Source: Oscillospiraceae bacterium
GTDB taxonomy: Bacteria; Bacillota; Clostridia; Oscillospirales; Oscillospiraceae
DNA length: 64,000 bases
Assembly (NCBI GenBank): GCA_017430455.1
Contig: JAFRMX010000009.1
Span: forward strand, 88,012-152,011
Direction: 5' to 3'
The notes beneath the pieces were generated by a model. It did no database searches. It saw only the letters and a list, made by a program, of their open reading frames with translations, and had not been told where the DNA came from. Below, one piece after another: positions 15,789 through 25,973 of this stretch; positions within the stretch are counted from its first letter, which is position 1, and the number at the start of each line of letters is the position of its first letter. Made by a program: the position numbers and the translations under genes.

Positions 15789-16331
15789 ATGTCCAGAATA
15801 GGAAAAGCTCCCATTACCGTTCCCGCAGGAGTTGAGATCACAGTCAGCGAGAACAACCATATCACAGTCAAGGGCCCCAAAGGAACCCTGGAACGCACGA
15901 TAGTTCCCCAGATGAAGCTCAGCACCGAAAACGGAGTTCTGACAGTCGAAAGACCTGATGATTCCAAAGAGAACCGTTCACTTCACGGTCTGAGCCGTAC
16001 CCTCATCAACAATATGGTGGTCGGAGTGACTCAGGGCTTTGAGAAGAAGCTCGAGATCAACGGCGTCGGATACAGAGCGACAAAAGACGGGAAAAACCTC
16101 GTCATGAACCTCGGTTATTCGCATCAGATCGTTATCCCCGAGACGGAAGACATCCAGATCGATGTTCCCGACGCAAACCACATTGTTATCAAGGGTATCG
16201 ACAAGCAGAAGGTCGGCCAGTTTGCAGCAGAAGTTCGCGGTAAGAGACCTCCGGAACCCTACAAGGGCAAAGGAATCAAATACGACTACGAAGTTATCCG
16301 CCGCAAAGAAGGCAAGACCGGTGCTAAGTAA
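15789..16331 (+). CDS. rplF: 50S ribosomal protein L6
   Basis: The 180 aa protein has two homologous L6 domains, with SRIGKAPITVPAGVEI at the start and the signature PEPYKGKGIKYDYEVIRRKEG at the end. It lies near the factor-binding site under the L7/L12 stalk. It is 15 bases after rpsH. Confidence 0.99.
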   Translation: MSRIGKAPITVPAGVEITVSENNHITVKGPKGTLERTIVPQMKLSTENGVLTVERPDDSKENRSLHGLSRTLINNMVVGVTQGFEKKLEINGVGYRATKDGKNLVMNLGYSHQIVIPETEDIQIDVPDANHIVIKGIDKQKVGQFAAEVRGKRPPEPYKGKGIKYDYEVIRRKEGKTGAK

Positions 16332-16347
16332 ACGGAGGTGTGCCTGA

Positions 16348-16707
16348 ATGATTAAAAGACCTGATACAAAAGGACAGCGCATCAAGCGCCACTTGAGAGT
16401 ACGCGGTAAGGTTTCCGGCACTGCCGAAAGACCCCGTCTCAGCGTATTCCGCAGTGAAAACAACATCTATGCCCAGATCATCGACGATGTAGCGGGAAAT
16501 ACTCTCTGCTCAGCATCCACGGTCGAGAAAGGCTTTGAAGGCAACGGCGGCAATTGTGAAGCTGCCAAGAAGATCGGTTCCCTTATCGCAGAGCGCGCTC
16601 TGAAGAAAGGAATCGAAGAAGTAGTGTTTGACCGCGGAGGCAATATCTACCACGGACGTGTCAAAGCACTTGCAGAAGGTGCCCGTGAGGGCGGCCTGAA
16701 ATTCTGA
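16348..16707 (+). CDS. rplR: 50S ribosomal protein L18
   Basis: The 119 aa protein has [18 protein letters not shown] and [24 protein letters not shown]. It binds 5S rRNA with L5. It is 16 bases after rplF with ACGGAGGTG as Shine-Dalgarno. Confidence 0.99.
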   Translation: MIKRPDTKGQRIKRHLRVRGKVSGTAERPRLSVFRSENNIYAQIIDDVAGNTLCSASTVEKGFEGNGGNCEAAKKIGSLIAERALKKGIEEVVFDRGGNIYHGRVKALAEGAREGGLKF

Positions 16708-16724
16708 GGAAGGGGGATATATAA

Positions 16725-17258
16725 ATGGCTTACAATAACGACAGAAGAGATCGCCGCGCACCTCGTGAAGAGCCGGCAGCTCCCGAGTTCATTGAGAAAG
16801 TGGTATCCCTCAACCGTGTCAGCAAGACAGTCAAAGGCGGACGCATAGCCAAGTTTGCCGCTCTCTGCGTAGTCGGAGACGGAAAAGGCCGTGTTGGATT
16901 CGGAACAGGCAAAGCCAACGAAGTATCCGAAGCTATCCGCAAGGGCCTTGAGGACGCAAAGAAAAACATAATCAACGTCACACTTCATGGAACATCCATT
17001 CCCCACGAGGTTATAGGCGAGTTCGGCGCAGGACGCGTTCTGCTTAAGCCGGCTCCCGAAGGCACAGGCGTTATCGCCGGCGGTGCTGTCCGTGCAGTTG
17101 TTGAAGCAGCGGGCATCAAAGATATCCGTACAAAATGCCTCCGCATCAATAACCCCGCAAACGTTGTGGCAGCTACAATGGAAGGCCTCAAATCTCTGAG
17201 AGACGCGGCTCAGGTCGCAGCTGTCAGGGACAAGACCCCTGAGGAAATTCAGGGCTAA
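16725..17258 (+). CDS. rpsE: 30S ribosomal protein S5
   Basis: The 177 aa protein has a charged Arg-rich N-terminal extension (about 1-20) before the double-stranded-RNA-binding S5 domain with [20 protein letters not shown]. The C-terminal domain has [19 protein letters not shown]. It acts in accuracy at the mRNA entry with S3 and S4. It is 17 bases after rplR. Confidence 0.98.
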   Translation: MAYNNDRRDRRAPREEPAAPEFIEKVVSLNRVSKTVKGGRIAKFAALCVVGDGKGRVGFGTGKANEVSEAIRKGLEDAKKNIINVTLHGTSIPHEVIGEFGAGRVLLKPAPEGTGVIAGGAVRAVVEAAGIKDIRTKCLRINNPANVVAATMEGLKSLRDAAQVAAVRDKTPEEIQG

Positions 17259-17271
17259 GGAGGAGTTTCAG

Positions 17272-17454
17272 ATGGCTAAGAATTTAAGAATAAAGCTCGT
17301 AAAGAGCCTGAACGGCAGACTTGACAAGCACATTGCAACTGCCAACTCGCTGGGACTGCACAAGATCGGCAACGAGACTGTCCAGCCCGACAACCCCCAG
17401 ACCCGCGGCAAGATAGCCAAGATAGGCTATCTGCTCCAGGTAACAGAAGAATAA
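17272..17454 (+). CDS. rpmD: 50S ribosomal protein L30
   Basis: The 60 aa protein has [20 protein letters not shown] and the usual [17 protein letters not shown]. It is a small peripheral 50S protein. It is 13 bases after rpsE with AAGGAGG. Confidence 0.97.
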   Translation: MAKNLRIKLVKSLNGRLDKHIATANSLGLHKIGNETVQPDNPQTRGKIAKIGYLLQVTEE

Positions 17455-17467
17455 GGAGGAGACAGAG

Positions 17468-17908
17468 ATGCAGATTCAAGATCTTTCTCCCGTACCCGGC
17501 TCAACTCATGTTGACAAACGCAAGGGCAGAGGCCATGCGACCGGCAACGGCAAGACCGCAGGGCGCGGCCACAAAGGTCAGAAAGCCCGCAGCGGCGGCG
17601 GAGTCCGTATAGGATTCGAAGGCGGCCAGATGCCTCTTGCACGCCGTATCCCCAAGAGAGGATTCAACAACATTTTTGCCAAACCGCTGGAGACAGTCAA
17701 TCTTTCAGCGCTCGACAAATTTGAAGACGGTGCGGTCATTGATGCTGAGGCACTTCTCAGCGCCGGAATCATCTCAAAGTGCAAATATGGCGTAAAAATA
17801 CTCGGAAACGGCGAAATAACCAAGAAATTTGATGTAAAGGCAGCTGCTTTCTCCGAAACCGCGAAACAGAAGATCGAGGCGGCCGGCGGAAAGGCAGAGG
17901 TGGTCTAA
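17468..17908 (+). CDS. rplO: 50S ribosomal protein L15
   Basis: The 146 aa protein starts [20 protein letters not shown], with the Gly/Arg-rich N-terminal segment [21 protein letters not shown] and [10 protein letters not shown]. It is a late assembly protein of 50S. Its stop abuts the GTG start of secY, linking translation with the translocon. Confidence 0.98.
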   Translation: MQIQDLSPVPGSTHVDKRKGRGHATGNGKTAGRGHKGQKARSGGGVRIGFEGGQMPLARRIPKRGFNNIFAKPLETVNLSALDKFEDGAVIDAEALLSAGIISKCKYGVKILGNGEITKKFDVKAAAFSETAKQKIEAAGGKAEVV

Positions 17909-19183
17909 GTGATTCAGACTTTACGTAACGCTTGGAAGATTGAAGAGATCCGCAGAAAGATCCTTTTCACGCTTTTGATCATACTGCTCTACCGTCTCGG
18001 TAATGCGGTCCCTGTCCCTTACGTAAATGTAGACCTTTTGCGCAACTACTTCACAAGCGTTCAGAGCACCGTCCTGGGACTTATGAACGTTATGTCCGGC
18101 GGAGCTTTCAGCAACGCAACGATATTTGCTCTCTCGATCCAGCCATACATCAACGCATCCATTATCATACAGCTCCTGTGTATCGCGATCCCCGCACTCG
18201 AGCGTATGAGCAAGGATGAAGGTGAAGAGGGAAAGAAAAAGATAGCTTCCATCACACGTTACTCCACAGTCGCCATCGGCCTTCTTCAGGGCTTCGGCTA
18301 CTACATGCTCCTCAAGAACAACGGTCTTCTTGTTCCGGATGCAGCAAACAGCGTGTGGGCCGGCATCGTAATAGTCCTGACATTCACCTCGGGCTCTGCC
18401 CTTATCATGTGGCTCGGCGAACAGATCACAGAGTTCGGCATAGGCAACGGCATTTCGATGATACTCTTCGCAAGCATTATCTCCCGTCTGCCGACCAGCA
18501 TCATCAGAACGGTCTCCAATATTATCAGCGGAGATCTGAAATGGTGGGCCGGAGTCCTGATGTTCCTCGGGGCGATAGCGCTTGTCGTGCTTATCGTATT
18601 TGTGAGCGATGCTGAAAGACGTATTCCCGTCCAGTACTCCAAGAGAGTTGTCGGACGCAAGATGTACGGCGGCCAGAGCACTCACCTACCGATGAAGGTC
18701 AACATGTCGGGTGTTATGCCCATAATCTTCGCACAGTCTATCGCGGCATTGCCCGCAACGATAGCTGCACTTTCGGGAAAGAGCCTCAAATGGTTCGAAA
18801 CCGATTCGATCATTTACGCGATCGTCTACTTCCTGCTGATACTCTTCTTCGCTTATTTCTACTCGACCATTCAGTTCAATCCGGTAGAAGTAGCCAACAA
18901 CCTGAAGAAGAACGGCGGGTATATCCCGGGATTCAGACCCGGCAAACCGACCAGCGAGTTCATCTCAAAGGTATTGAACAAGATAACGCTCTTCGGCGCG
19001 ATCTATCTCGGCATTCTGGCCACAGTTCCTATCCTCATCTCCCACTTCAGCAATGCTGACGCACTCACGGGCCTCTCACTCGGCGGAACTTCGATAATAA
19101 TCGTTGTCGGTGTCGCGCTTGAGACTGTAAGGGCTCTCGAGGCAGAGATGATGATGCGCAACTACAAGGGATTCCTTGACTGA
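17909..19183 (+). CDS. secY: Protein translocase subunit SecY
   Basis: The 424 aa protein has ten hydrophobic segments as expected for the channel of the Sec translocon. Motifs include RLGNAVPVPYVN near the N-terminus, the plug/TM2 region MNVMSGGAFSNATIFALSI, and the cytoplasmic loop RRIPVQYSKRVVGRK. The GTG start follows the rplO stop directly, with GGAAAGGCAGAGGTGG upstream. Its place between rplO and adk is the common Gram-positive order. Confidence 0.98.
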   Translation: MIQTLRNAWKIEEIRRKILFTLLIILLYRLGNAVPVPYVNVDLLRNYFTSVQSTVLGLMNVMSGGAFSNATIFALSIQPYINASIIIQLLCIAIPALERMSKDEGEEGKKKIASITRYSTVAIGLLQGFGYYMLLKNNGLLVPDAANSVWAGIVIVLTFTSGSALIMWLGEQITEFGIGNGISMILFASIISRLPTSIIRTVSNIISGDLKWWAGVLMFLGAIALVVLIVFVSDAERRIPVQYSKRVVGRKMYGGQSTHLPMKVNMSGVMPIIFAQSIAALPATIAALSGKSLKWFETDSIIYAIVYFLLILFFAYFYSTIQFNPVEVANNLKKNGGYIPGFRPGKPTSEFISKVLNKITLFGAIYLGILATVPILISHFSNADALTGLSLGGTSIIIVVGVALETVRALEAEMMMRNYKGFLD

Positions 19184-19195
19184 TCGGAGACAAGT

Positions 19196-19828
19196 ATGAA
19201 GCTGATACTTTTAGGTGCTCCCGGAGCGGGCAAAGGTACACAGGCTGAGATACTGAGCAGAGAGCTTAATATCCCGACGATATCGACAGGCAATATACTG
19301 AGAGCAGCAATGAAAAACGGTACTCCTGTCGGGCTCAAAGCGAAAGCATTCGTAGAAGCCGGCCAGCTGGTTCCGGATGATGTGATAATAGGGATCGTCG
19401 AGGAGAGACTCGCGCAGGACGATTGCCTTAACGGCTATATCCTGGATGGAGTTCCCAGAACTATACCGCAGGCGGAGGCTCTTGAGGAGAAAGGCATAGC
19501 GATCGATTATGCACTCTCGATAGAGATATCCGACGACGAGATAGTAAAGCGCATGTCAGGCAGAAGGACCTGCAAAGAGTGCAGCCAGACTTTCCACATC
19601 ATCTCGAATCCCCCGAAAAAAGAAGGTGTATGTGATTTCTGCGGAGGCGAGCTCATCGTCAGAAAAGACGATGCTCCCGAAACAGTAAAAGCAAGGCTTT
19701 CCGTATACCATGCGGAGACAGAGCCTCTCAAAGCCTTTTATGAAGCACGCGGAAAGCTGAAAACAGTCAGCAACATGCCCACCATAGAAGAGACTACAGA
19801 TGAGATCAGAAAGTGCCTGGGTATCTGA
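19196..19828 (+). CDS. adk: Adenylate kinase
   Basis: The 210 aa protein has a P-loop GAPGAGKGTQA near residues 7-17 and the LID domain. The LID has two Cys pairs (RTCKECSQ and CDFCGG), so it is a zinc-containing long-form kinase as in Firmicutes. It interconverts ATP and AMP with ADP. It is 12 bases after secY, and map starts two bases after its stop. Confidence 0.98.
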   Translation: MKLILLGAPGAGKGTQAEILSRELNIPTISTGNILRAAMKNGTPVGLKAKAFVEAGQLVPDDVIIGIVEERLAQDDCLNGYILDGVPRTIPQAEALEEKGIAIDYALSIEISDDEIVKRMSGRRTCKECSQTFHIISNPPKKEGVCDFCGGELIVRKDDAPETVKARLSVYHAETEPLKAFYEARGKLKTVSNMPTIEETTDEIRKCLGI

Positions 19829-19830
19829 CA

Positions 19831-20619
19831 ATGGCTGAAGGCATAATTGTTAAATCCAAGCACGAGATCGAGCTTATGAGGCAGGCCGGCAGAATAACTG
19901 CAGGCGCCAGAACGGTCGCCAGAGAGGCAATAAAAGCCGGCCTCACCACAAAGCAGATCGACAAAGAAGTGCATGATTTCATCACGAAAAACAACGCGTA
20001 CCCGACATTCCTGAATTACGGAGGTTTTCCGGGCAGCGCATGTATTTCGGTCAATGAAGAGATCATACACGGCATCCCCGGCAAAAGAGTCATTCACGAC
20101 GGCGACATCGTTTCGGTAGATGTCGGAGCCACATTCAAAGGCTTTGTGGGAGACTGCGCGGGAACATATCCCTGCGGAGAGATCAGTGAAGACGCAGCCA
20201 AGCTCATTGAGGTCACGAGACAATGCTTTTTCGAAGCGCTCAAAGTCGCAAAGGAAGGCAACCGCATCTCGGATATAGGCAGAGCCGTTCAGACATATGC
20301 CGAATCCTTCGGATACGGAGTGATCAGAGACTACGTCGGACACGGCGTAGGGCACAATCTTCACGAGGCCCCCGAGGTCCCGAATTATGTACCGACTAAG
20401 CTCGATCGTATGAGAAATCATATGCCCGACCCGAGACTGGTCAGAGGAATGACAATAGCAATAGAACCGATGATCGCTATGGGAACATACGAGGTCAGGG
20501 TTCTTGAGAACGATTGGACAGTAGTAACTGCAGACGGAAGACTTTCGGCACACTATGAAAATTCCATCCTAATCACGGACGGAGAGCCGGAAATACTTAC
20601 GATGGCAGAGGATATCTGA
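19831..20619 (+). CDS. map: Methionine aminopeptidase type I
   Basis: The 262 aa protein starts at ATG 19831 (MAEGIIVKSKHEIELMRQAG); an upstream in-frame ATG at 19813 lies inside adk and is rejected. The metal ligands are Asp97 (SVDVG), Asp108 (GDCAGT), the His in GVGHNLHE, and Glu in IEPMI and YENSI. It removes the initiator Met from new proteins. The Shine-Dalgarno is weak, so translation may rely on coupling to adk. Confidence 0.96.
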   Translation: MAEGIIVKSKHEIELMRQAGRITAGARTVAREAIKAGLTTKQIDKEVHDFITKNNAYPTFLNYGGFPGSACISVNEEIIHGIPGKRVIHDGDIVSVDVGATFKGFVGDCAGTYPCGEISEDAAKLIEVTRQCFFEALKVAKEGNRISDIGRAVQTYAESFGYGVIRDYVGHGVGHNLHEAPEVPNYVPTKLDRMRNHMPDPRLVRGMTIAIEPMIAMGTYEVRVLENDWTVVTADGRLSAHYENSILITDGEPEILTMAEDI

Positions 20620-20660
20620 CAGATCACATGATCTGAAGCCGACTTTGGAGGAAATTTACT

Positions 20661-20879
20661 TTGGCGAAAGACGATGTAATCGAACTCGAGGGCACGGTGG
20701 TTGAATCCCTGCCCAACACAATGTTTCAGGTGGATATAGGCAACGGCCATATTATCCTGGCTCATATATCCGGCAAACTCCGGATGAACTATATAAGAAT
20801 CTTACCCGGCGATAAAGTCACGGTACAGATGTCACCCTATGACGTCACCCGCGGCAGGATCACCTGGAGAAGCAAGTAA
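20661..20879 (+). CDS. infA: Translation initiation factor IF-1
   Basis: The 72 aa S1/OB-fold protein has [20 protein letters not shown] and [13 protein letters not shown]. The start is TTG at 20661, giving the usual AKDDVIE N-terminus after Met, with TTTGGAGG 10 bases upstream. IF-1 blocks the A site during initiation. The rare start codon on an initiation-factor gene may lower its expression or make it self-sensing; that is inference. There is no KOW-domain gene between map and infA, unlike in many Clostridia. Confidence 0.96.
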   Translation: MAKDDVIELEGTVVESLPNTMFQVDIGNGHIILAHISGKLRMNYIRILPGDKVTVQMSPYDVTRGRITWRSK

Positions 20880-20896
20880 AACAGGAGGCACCAAGA

Positions 20897-21010
20897 ATGA
20901 AAGTCAGACCTTCCGTGAAGCCCATGTGCGAGAAATGCAAGATCATCAAGCGCAAGGGCAAAGTCATGGTTATTTGCGAGAACCCCAAACACAAGCAGCG
21001 CCAGGGCTGA
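20897..21010 (+). CDS. rpmJ: 50S ribosomal protein L36
   Basis: The 37 aa protein begins [20 protein letters not shown] and ends NPKHKQRQG. The Cys pattern CxxC...C...H is the zinc-binding form. It is below common ORF cut-offs. The ATG at 20897 follows AGGAGG by eight bases, and the gene sits 17 bases after infA in its normal place. Confidence 0.97.
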   Translation: MKVRPSVKPMCEKCKIIKRKGKVMVICENPKHKQRQG

Positions 21011-21095
21011 GTTTAAATCTTAGCACTGACATCGTCTCCCTCCGGCGGGATTAAGACGTAAAAAGAAAAATATTTTTATTTGAAAGGAAATCATT

Positions 21096-21464
21096 ATGGC
21101 ACGTATAGCCGGTGTTGACCTGCCCAAAGACAAGAGAATTGAAATCGGTCTTACCTATGTTTACGGTATCGGCAGAACCAGCGCGAAAAAGATCCTTGAG
21201 AAGACGGGAATCAATCCCGACACAAGAGTCAAAGACCTCACAGAAGAGGAAGAAGCAAAGCTCCGTGAGTGCATAGACCACGGATACATCGTTGAAGGCG
21301 ATCTCCGCCGTCAGACTGCACTTGATATCAAGCGCCTGACAGAGATAGGCTGCTACCGCGGACAGCGCCACAGAAGAGGCCTCCCCGTCAGAGGTCAGAG
21401 AAGTAAGACCAACGCACGTACCCGCAAGGGTCCGAAACGCACAATAGCAAATAAAAAGAAGTAA
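21096..21464 (+). CDS. rpsM: 30S ribosomal protein S13
   Basis: The 122 aa protein has [20 protein letters not shown], a helix-two-turn-helix and the tail [18 protein letters not shown]. It lies in the 30S head and contacts P-site tRNA and bridge B1. An 85-base gap precedes it, with Shine-Dalgarno AAAGGAA. Confidence 0.99.
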   Translation: MARIAGVDLPKDKRIEIGLTYVYGIGRTSAKKILEKTGINPDTRVKDLTEEEEAKLRECIDHGYIVEGDLRRQTALDIKRLTEIGCYRGQRHRRGLPVRGQRSKTNARTRKGPKRTIANKKK

Positions 21465-21480
21465 AGGGGGGATATGAATA

Positions 21481-21885
21481 ATGGCAACAGCTGCATCATC
21501 TAAGAAAAAAATCAGAACGCGCAGAAGAGAGCGCAAGAACATTGACAAGGGCCAGGTTCATATCAGCTCTTCCTTCAACAACACGATGGTTACCATCACA
21601 GATACTCAGGGCAACGCGATATCCTGGGCATCAGCCGGCGGAATGGGATTCCGCGGCAGCAAGAAGTCCACTCCTTTTGCCGCACAGACTGCGTCCGAGA
21701 CAGCTGCAAGAGCTGCTATGGAACACGGACTGAAATCTGTTGAAGTTTATGTAAAGGGCCCCGGTTCGGGAAGAGAAGCTGCAATACGCGCTCTCCAGAC
21801 TGCAGGTCTCGAAGTCACGATGATCAAGGACGTTACACCTATAGCCCACAACGGCTGCCGTCCTCCGAAACGTCGTCGTGTATAA
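21481..21885 (+). CDS. rpsK: 30S ribosomal protein S11
   Basis: The 134 aa protein has a basic N-terminus (about 1-20), then [20 protein letters not shown] and the end [15 protein letters not shown]. It forms the 30S platform that holds the mRNA exit. It is 16 bases after rpsM. Confidence 0.99.
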   Translation: MATAASSKKKIRTRRRERKNIDKGQVHISSSFNNTMVTITDTQGNAISWASAGGMGFRGSKKSTPFAAQTASETAARAAMEHGLKSVEVYVKGPGSGREAAIRALQTAGLEVTMIKDVTPIAHNGCRPPKRRRV

Positions 21886-21903
21886 CATAAGGAGGTAAAG
21901 GAT

Positions 21904-22530
21904 ATGGCAAGATATACAGACGCAGTTTGCCGTCAGTGCCGCAGAGAAGGCCAGAAGCTTTTCCTTAAGGGCGATCGCTGCTACACAGACAAATGCGCAA
22001 TGAATAAGAGAGCTTTTGCTCCCGGACAGCACGGACAGGGCCGCACAAAGACTTCCGATTACGGCCAGCAGCTCCGTGAAAAACAGAAAGCAAAGAGATT
22101 CTACGGAGTCCTTGAGAGCCAGTTCCGCGGCTATTTTGAGCAGGCGGAGCGCCGCCCCGGACAGACCGGCGAAAACCTCCTCTCGATCCTCGAGAGCCGT
22201 CTCGACAATGTAGTGTACCGCCTCGGATTCGCCATGAGCCGCGCAGAAGCACGCCAGATGGTCAGCCACGGTCACTTCACCGTCAACGGACGCAAGGTCA
22301 ATATTCCCAGCTACCAGGTAAAGCCCGGAATGATAGTAGCTCTTAAAGAGAGCAGCCGCAGCTTGGAAAAGTTCAAAGCCAATGTAGAAGCAAATTCTTT
22401 CCGCCCCGTTCCGAAATGGCTTGAGTACGACGCAAACAACATGATGGCTAAAGTCGCTGCAGTTCCTGCAAGAGACGACATCGATCTCCCGATCGAGGAG
22501 CACCTCATAGTCGAGTTGTATTCCAAGTAA
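21904..22530 (+). CDS. rpsD: 30S ribosomal protein S4
   Basis: The 208 aa protein has an N-terminal Cys set ([16 protein letters not shown]) that marks the zinc-binding form. An S4 RNA-binding domain follows ([20 protein letters not shown]). S4 nucleates 30S assembly and in some bacteria represses the alpha operon. A 71-base gap to rpoA follows. Shine-Dalgarno AAGGAGG. Confidence 0.98.
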   Translation: MARYTDAVCRQCRREGQKLFLKGDRCYTDKCAMNKRAFAPGQHGQGRTKTSDYGQQLREKQKAKRFYGVLESQFRGYFEQAERRPGQTGENLLSILESRLDNVVYRLGFAMSRAEARQMVSHGHFTVNGRKVNIPSYQVKPGMIVALKESSRSLEKFKANVEANSFRPVPKWLEYDANNMMAKVAAVPARDDIDLPIEEHLIVELYSK

Positions 22531-22601
22531 TCAAACCGCGTAATGGGATCAGGAATTTGCAACTGATACCCCAAATTGAATAAGGAGGGTTATATTACTA
22601 C

Positions 22602-23552
22602 ATGATAGAATTCAAGAAGCCGCACATAGAATGTATCGAAACCCCGTCAGACAGATCATACGGCAAATTCGTCGTAGAACCTTTGGAGCGCGGCTATGGT
22701 ACAACTCTAGGTAACTCTCTTCGCAGGGTCCTTCTTTCATCGCTTCCCGGGACTGCATGCACAAACGTCAGAATAGACGGAGTACAGCACGAGTTCTCCA
22801 CGATTCCCGGAATAAAAGAAGATGTAACTGAGATAATACTCAACGTAAAGAGCATTATTGCAAATCTCCACAGCGATGAACCCAAGACCGTATATATTGA
22901 AGCATCCGGTGAAGGTGTCGTCACAGCAGGTGACATAAAGACTTTCTCAGAGGTGGAGATCCTCAATCCGGAACAGGTTATTGCAACGCTGGGTCCAGAC
23001 GCGTCACTGCACATGGATCTCACATTCGAAAAGGGCAGAGGCTATGTTTCCGCAGAGAGAAACAAGAACGTCATGAATCCCATCGGGACCATACCCGTTG
23101 ATTCGATCTACACGCCTGTACTGAAAGTGAACTACTTCGTTGAGAATACCCGTGTCGGAAACCAGACAGACTTTGACAAGCTTACGATCGAGGTCTGGAC
23201 GGACAAGACGATGAGCGCACGTGACGCATTGTCGCTCGCAGCAAAAATACTCTGCGACCACTTCACTCTATTCACGGATCTTTCAGACATAGCAGGCTCG
23301 GGCACCACAGTCGTCGAGGCAGTCGAGCAGGAGCCGGACGCGATGCTCAAGATGACGATCGAAGAACTCGATCTGTCCGTCAGAAGCTTCAATTGCCTGA
23401 AACGTGCAAATATCAATACTGTTGAGGATCTGGTCAGCAAGACACAGGAAGAAATGATCAAGGTCCGTAACTTAGGCCGCAAATCCCTGGAAGAAGTCGA
23501 GCACAAGCTCGCAGTCATGGGGCTTTCATTGGCCAAAGAGGAACAAGCTTAA
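22602..23552 (+). CDS. rpoA: RNA polymerase subunit alpha
   Basis: The 316 aa protein has an N-terminal assembly domain (about 1-228, with [20 protein letters not shown]). A linker follows, then a C-terminal domain with [13 protein letters not shown] and [15 protein letters not shown] for UP-element and activator contact. The start is ATG 22602, with AAGGAGGGT 13 bases upstream. It is the second-last gene of the superoperon. Confidence 0.99.
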   Translation: MIEFKKPHIECIETPSDRSYGKFVVEPLERGYGTTLGNSLRRVLLSSLPGTACTNVRIDGVQHEFSTIPGIKEDVTEIILNVKSIIANLHSDEPKTVYIEASGEGVVTAGDIKTFSEVEILNPEQVIATLGPDASLHMDLTFEKGRGYVSAERNKNVMNPIGTIPVDSIYTPVLKVNYFVENTRVGNQTDFDKLTIEVWTDKTMSARDALSLAAKILCDHFTLFTDLSDIAGSGTTVVEAVEQEPDAMLKMTIEELDLSVRSFNCLKRANINTVEDLVSKTQEEMIKVRNLGRKSLEEVEHKLAVMGLSLAKEEQA

Positions 23553-23566
23553 GGAGGAAACGCAAA

Positions 23567-23908
23567 ATGCCCGGAACGAGAAAACTCGGAAAACCGACCG
23601 ATCAGCGCAATGCTATGCTCCGCCAGCAGGTCACAGATTTCCTTGACAACGGCCGTATGGAAACGACCCTTGCCCGCGCAAAGGAAATCGCGCCTCTCGC
23701 AGAGAAGATGATCACTCTCGGAAAGAAAAAAGGACTTCCCGCCTACCGTAAGGCTCTGGGATTCATAACCAGAGAAGATGTGGCAAAGAAGGTCTTCGGA
23801 GAGATCGCAACAAAGTACGCTGAGCGCAACGGCGGCTACACCAGGATCACAGCTACCGGAACACGCCGCGGAGACGCAGCAGAAACGGCAGTTATCGAGC
23901 TGGTCTGA
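23567..23908 (+). CDS. rplQ: 50S ribosomal protein L17
   Basis: The 113 aa protein has [20 protein letters not shown] and ends [19 protein letters not shown]. It lies near the tunnel exit. It is 14 bases after rpoA and is the last gene of the operon, followed by a terminator. Confidence 0.99.
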   Translation: MPGTRKLGKPTDQRNAMLRQQVTDFLDNGRMETTLARAKEIAPLAEKMITLGKKKGLPAYRKALGFITREDVAKKVFGEIATKYAERNGGYTRITATGTRRGDAAETAVIELV

Positions 23909-23920
23909 ACGAAATAAATA

Positions 23921-23953
23921 AAGCACCCGGAATTTGATTTCCGGGTGCTTTTA
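23921..23953 (+). terminator. Terminator of the ribosomal superoperon
   Basis: A 12-bp perfect stem (AAGCACCCGGAA with TTCCGGGTGCTT) has a 6-nt loop and is followed by TTTTATT. Confidence 0.9.
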
Positions 23954-23988
23954 TTATGTCCGGAAAGCCCTCAATATGCTATTTACGG

Positions 23989-24017
23989 TTTACAATGCAT
24001 GCCTGAAATGATAAAAT
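23989..24017 (+). promoter_or_regulatory. Promoter of the rfb operon
   Basis: TTTACA (23989-23994) and TAAAAT (24012-24017) are separated by 17 bases, 35 bases before the rfbB ATG. Confidence 0.65.
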
Positions 24018-24052
24018 ACAATGATTAATTATATAAAACCAAGGAGTGCTCT

Positions 24053-25072
24053 ATGACCATCATTGTGACCGGAGGAGCCGGGTTCATAGGCTCAAATTTC
24101 ATCTTCTATATGCTGAAGAAACACCCGGACTACAGGATAGTATGTCTCGACAAGCTGACCTATGCCGGTAATCTCTCAACACTCGCTCCCGTAATGAATG
24201 AACCTAACTTCCGCTTTGTCAAAATGGATATCTGCGACCGGCAGGCGGTGTACGGGCTTTTTGAGGAAGAGAAGCCTGATATAGTCGTCAACTTTGCTGC
24301 TGAGAGCCATGTGGACAGGTCCATAGAGTCCCCCGAAATATTCCTCCAGACCAATATACTCGGCACCGCCGTACTCATGGACGCCTGCAGGAAATATGGC
24401 ATAACGAGATACCACCAGGTCTCGACAGATGAGGTCTACGGAGACCTTCCTCTCGACAGGCCGGACCTGTTCTTCACCGAGGAAACTCCGATCCACACAT
24501 CTTCACCGTATTCAAGCTCCAAGGCCTCGGCAGATCTTCTGTGCCTGGCCTATCACCGCACATACGACCTTCCGGTATCCATATCCAGATGCTCAAACAA
24601 TTACGGGCCGTATCATTTCCCCGAGAAGCTGATACCTCTGATGATAGTGAACGCTCTGCACGATAAACCGCTTCCCGTCTACGGACAGGGGCTCAATGTG
24701 CGCGACTGGCTCTATGTCGAAGATCACTGCAAAGCGATCGACCTGGTCATACACGACGGCAGGATCGGAGAGGTCTACAATATAGGCGGGCACAATGAAA
24801 TGGCAAATATAGACATCGTAAAGCTCATTTGCAGAAAGCTCAACAAGCCCGAGAGCCTTATAACCTACGTGACTGACCGCAAGGGCCACGACATGAGATA
24901 TGCGATAGACCCGACCAAGATACACAACGAACTCGGCTGGCTTCCCGAGACAAAGTTCGCAGAAGGAATAGACTTGACGATAGACTGGTATTTGAGCCAC
25001 GAGAGCTGGTGGGAGGAGATAATCTCCGGAGATTATCAGAATTACTACCAGAGAATGTACGGCGGAAGGTAA
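24053..25072 (+). CDS. rfbB: dTDP-glucose 4,6-dehydratase
   Basis: The 339 aa extended SDR has a Rossmann motif [10 protein letters not shown] at 6-15, the active-site STDEVYG near residue 126, and [11 protein letters not shown] with the catalytic Tyr and Lys. It makes dTDP-4-keto-6-deoxyglucose, the second step to dTDP-L-rhamnose. It is first in an rfbBADC cluster with short gaps (Shine-Dalgarno AAGGAG). The sugar very likely feeds the surface polymer encoded downstream. Confidence 0.97.
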   Translation: MTIIVTGGAGFIGSNFIFYMLKKHPDYRIVCLDKLTYAGNLSTLAPVMNEPNFRFVKMDICDRQAVYGLFEEEKPDIVVNFAAESHVDRSIESPEIFLQTNILGTAVLMDACRKYGITRYHQVSTDEVYGDLPLDRPDLFFTEETPIHTSSPYSSSKASADLLCLAYHRTYDLPVSISRCSNNYGPYHFPEKLIPLMIVNALHDKPLPVYGQGLNVRDWLYVEDHCKAIDLVIHDGRIGEVYNIGGHNEMANIDIVKLICRKLNKPESLITYVTDRKGHDMRYAIDPTKIHNELGWLPETKFAEGIDLTIDWYLSHESWWEEIISGDYQNYYQRMYGGR

Positions 25073-25085
25073 GGAGAAACAGTAT

Positions 25086-25970
25086 ATGAAAGGCATAATT
25101 CTCGCGGGCGGAGCCGGAACAAGGCTCTATCCTCTGACGATGGTCACCTCAAAGCAGCTTCTCCCAATATACGACAAGCCGATGGTCTACTATCCTCTCT
25201 CCACGCTGATGCTGGCGGGGATAAGGGACATACTCATAATCTCAACGCCGACGGATCTCCCGAATTTCGAGCGTCTGATGGGCGACGGCTCGGCTTTCGG
25301 ACTTTCGCTTTCATATAAAGTGCAGCCGTCCCCGGACGGGCTCGCTCAGGCCTTTATTCTCGGCAGGGAATTCATAGGAGACGACGCGTGCGCAATGGTG
25401 CTCGGAGACAATATCTTCTACGGAAACGGCTTTTCAAAAGCTCTGAGGCAGGCAGCTGCCAACGCCGAGGGGAAAAAAAGGGCAACGGTCTTCGGATACT
25501 ATGTCAATGACCCTGAGCGTTTCGGAGTTGTCGAATTCGATGAAAAAGGCAGGGCGATCTCGATAGAGGAAAAACCCAGGGAGCCGAAGAGCAACTACGC
25601 TGTCACAGGCCTCTATTTCTACCCCGCGGGAGTCAGCGATATGGCGGACAAAGTAAGGCCTTCGGCGAGAGGAGAGCTCGAGATAACGACGCTCAACGCG
25701 ATGTATCTCGATGAAAGCCTTCTGGATGTCCAGCTTCTGGGCAGAGGCTTCGCGTGGCTCGACACCGGCACTATGGACAGCCTTCTGGATGCCTCGAATT
25801 TCGTTGAGATGATACAGAAGCGCCAGAGCATAGTTATCTCAGCGCCCGAGGAGATAGCCTACAGAAACGGCTGGATCACGAAACAGTATCTTCTCTCCTC
25901 TGCAGACAGATACGGCAAGTCGCCCTACGGAAAGCACCTGAGATCTGTCGCTGAAGGAAAGATATTCTGA
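25086..25970 (+). CDS. rfbA: Glucose-1-phosphate thymidylyltransferase
   Basis: The 294 aa nucleotidyltransferase has [11 protein letters not shown] at about 8-18, [17 protein letters not shown] and LGDNIFYG. It makes dTDP-glucose from Glc-1-P and dTTP and is usually feedback-inhibited by dTDP-rhamnose. It is 13 bases after rfbB; rfbD starts three bases after its stop. Confidence 0.97.
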   Translation: MKGIILAGGAGTRLYPLTMVTSKQLLPIYDKPMVYYPLSTLMLAGIRDILIISTPTDLPNFERLMGDGSAFGLSLSYKVQPSPDGLAQAFILGREFIGDDACAMVLGDNIFYGNGFSKALRQAAANAEGKKRATVFGYYVNDPERFGVVEFDEKGRAISIEEKPREPKSNYAVTGLYFYPAGVSDMADKVRPSARGELEITTLNAMYLDESLLDVQLLGRGFAWLDTGTMDSLLDASNFVEMIQKRQSIVISAPEEIAYRNGWITKQYLLSSADRYGKSPYGKHLRSVAEGKIF

Positions 25971-25973
25971 GAG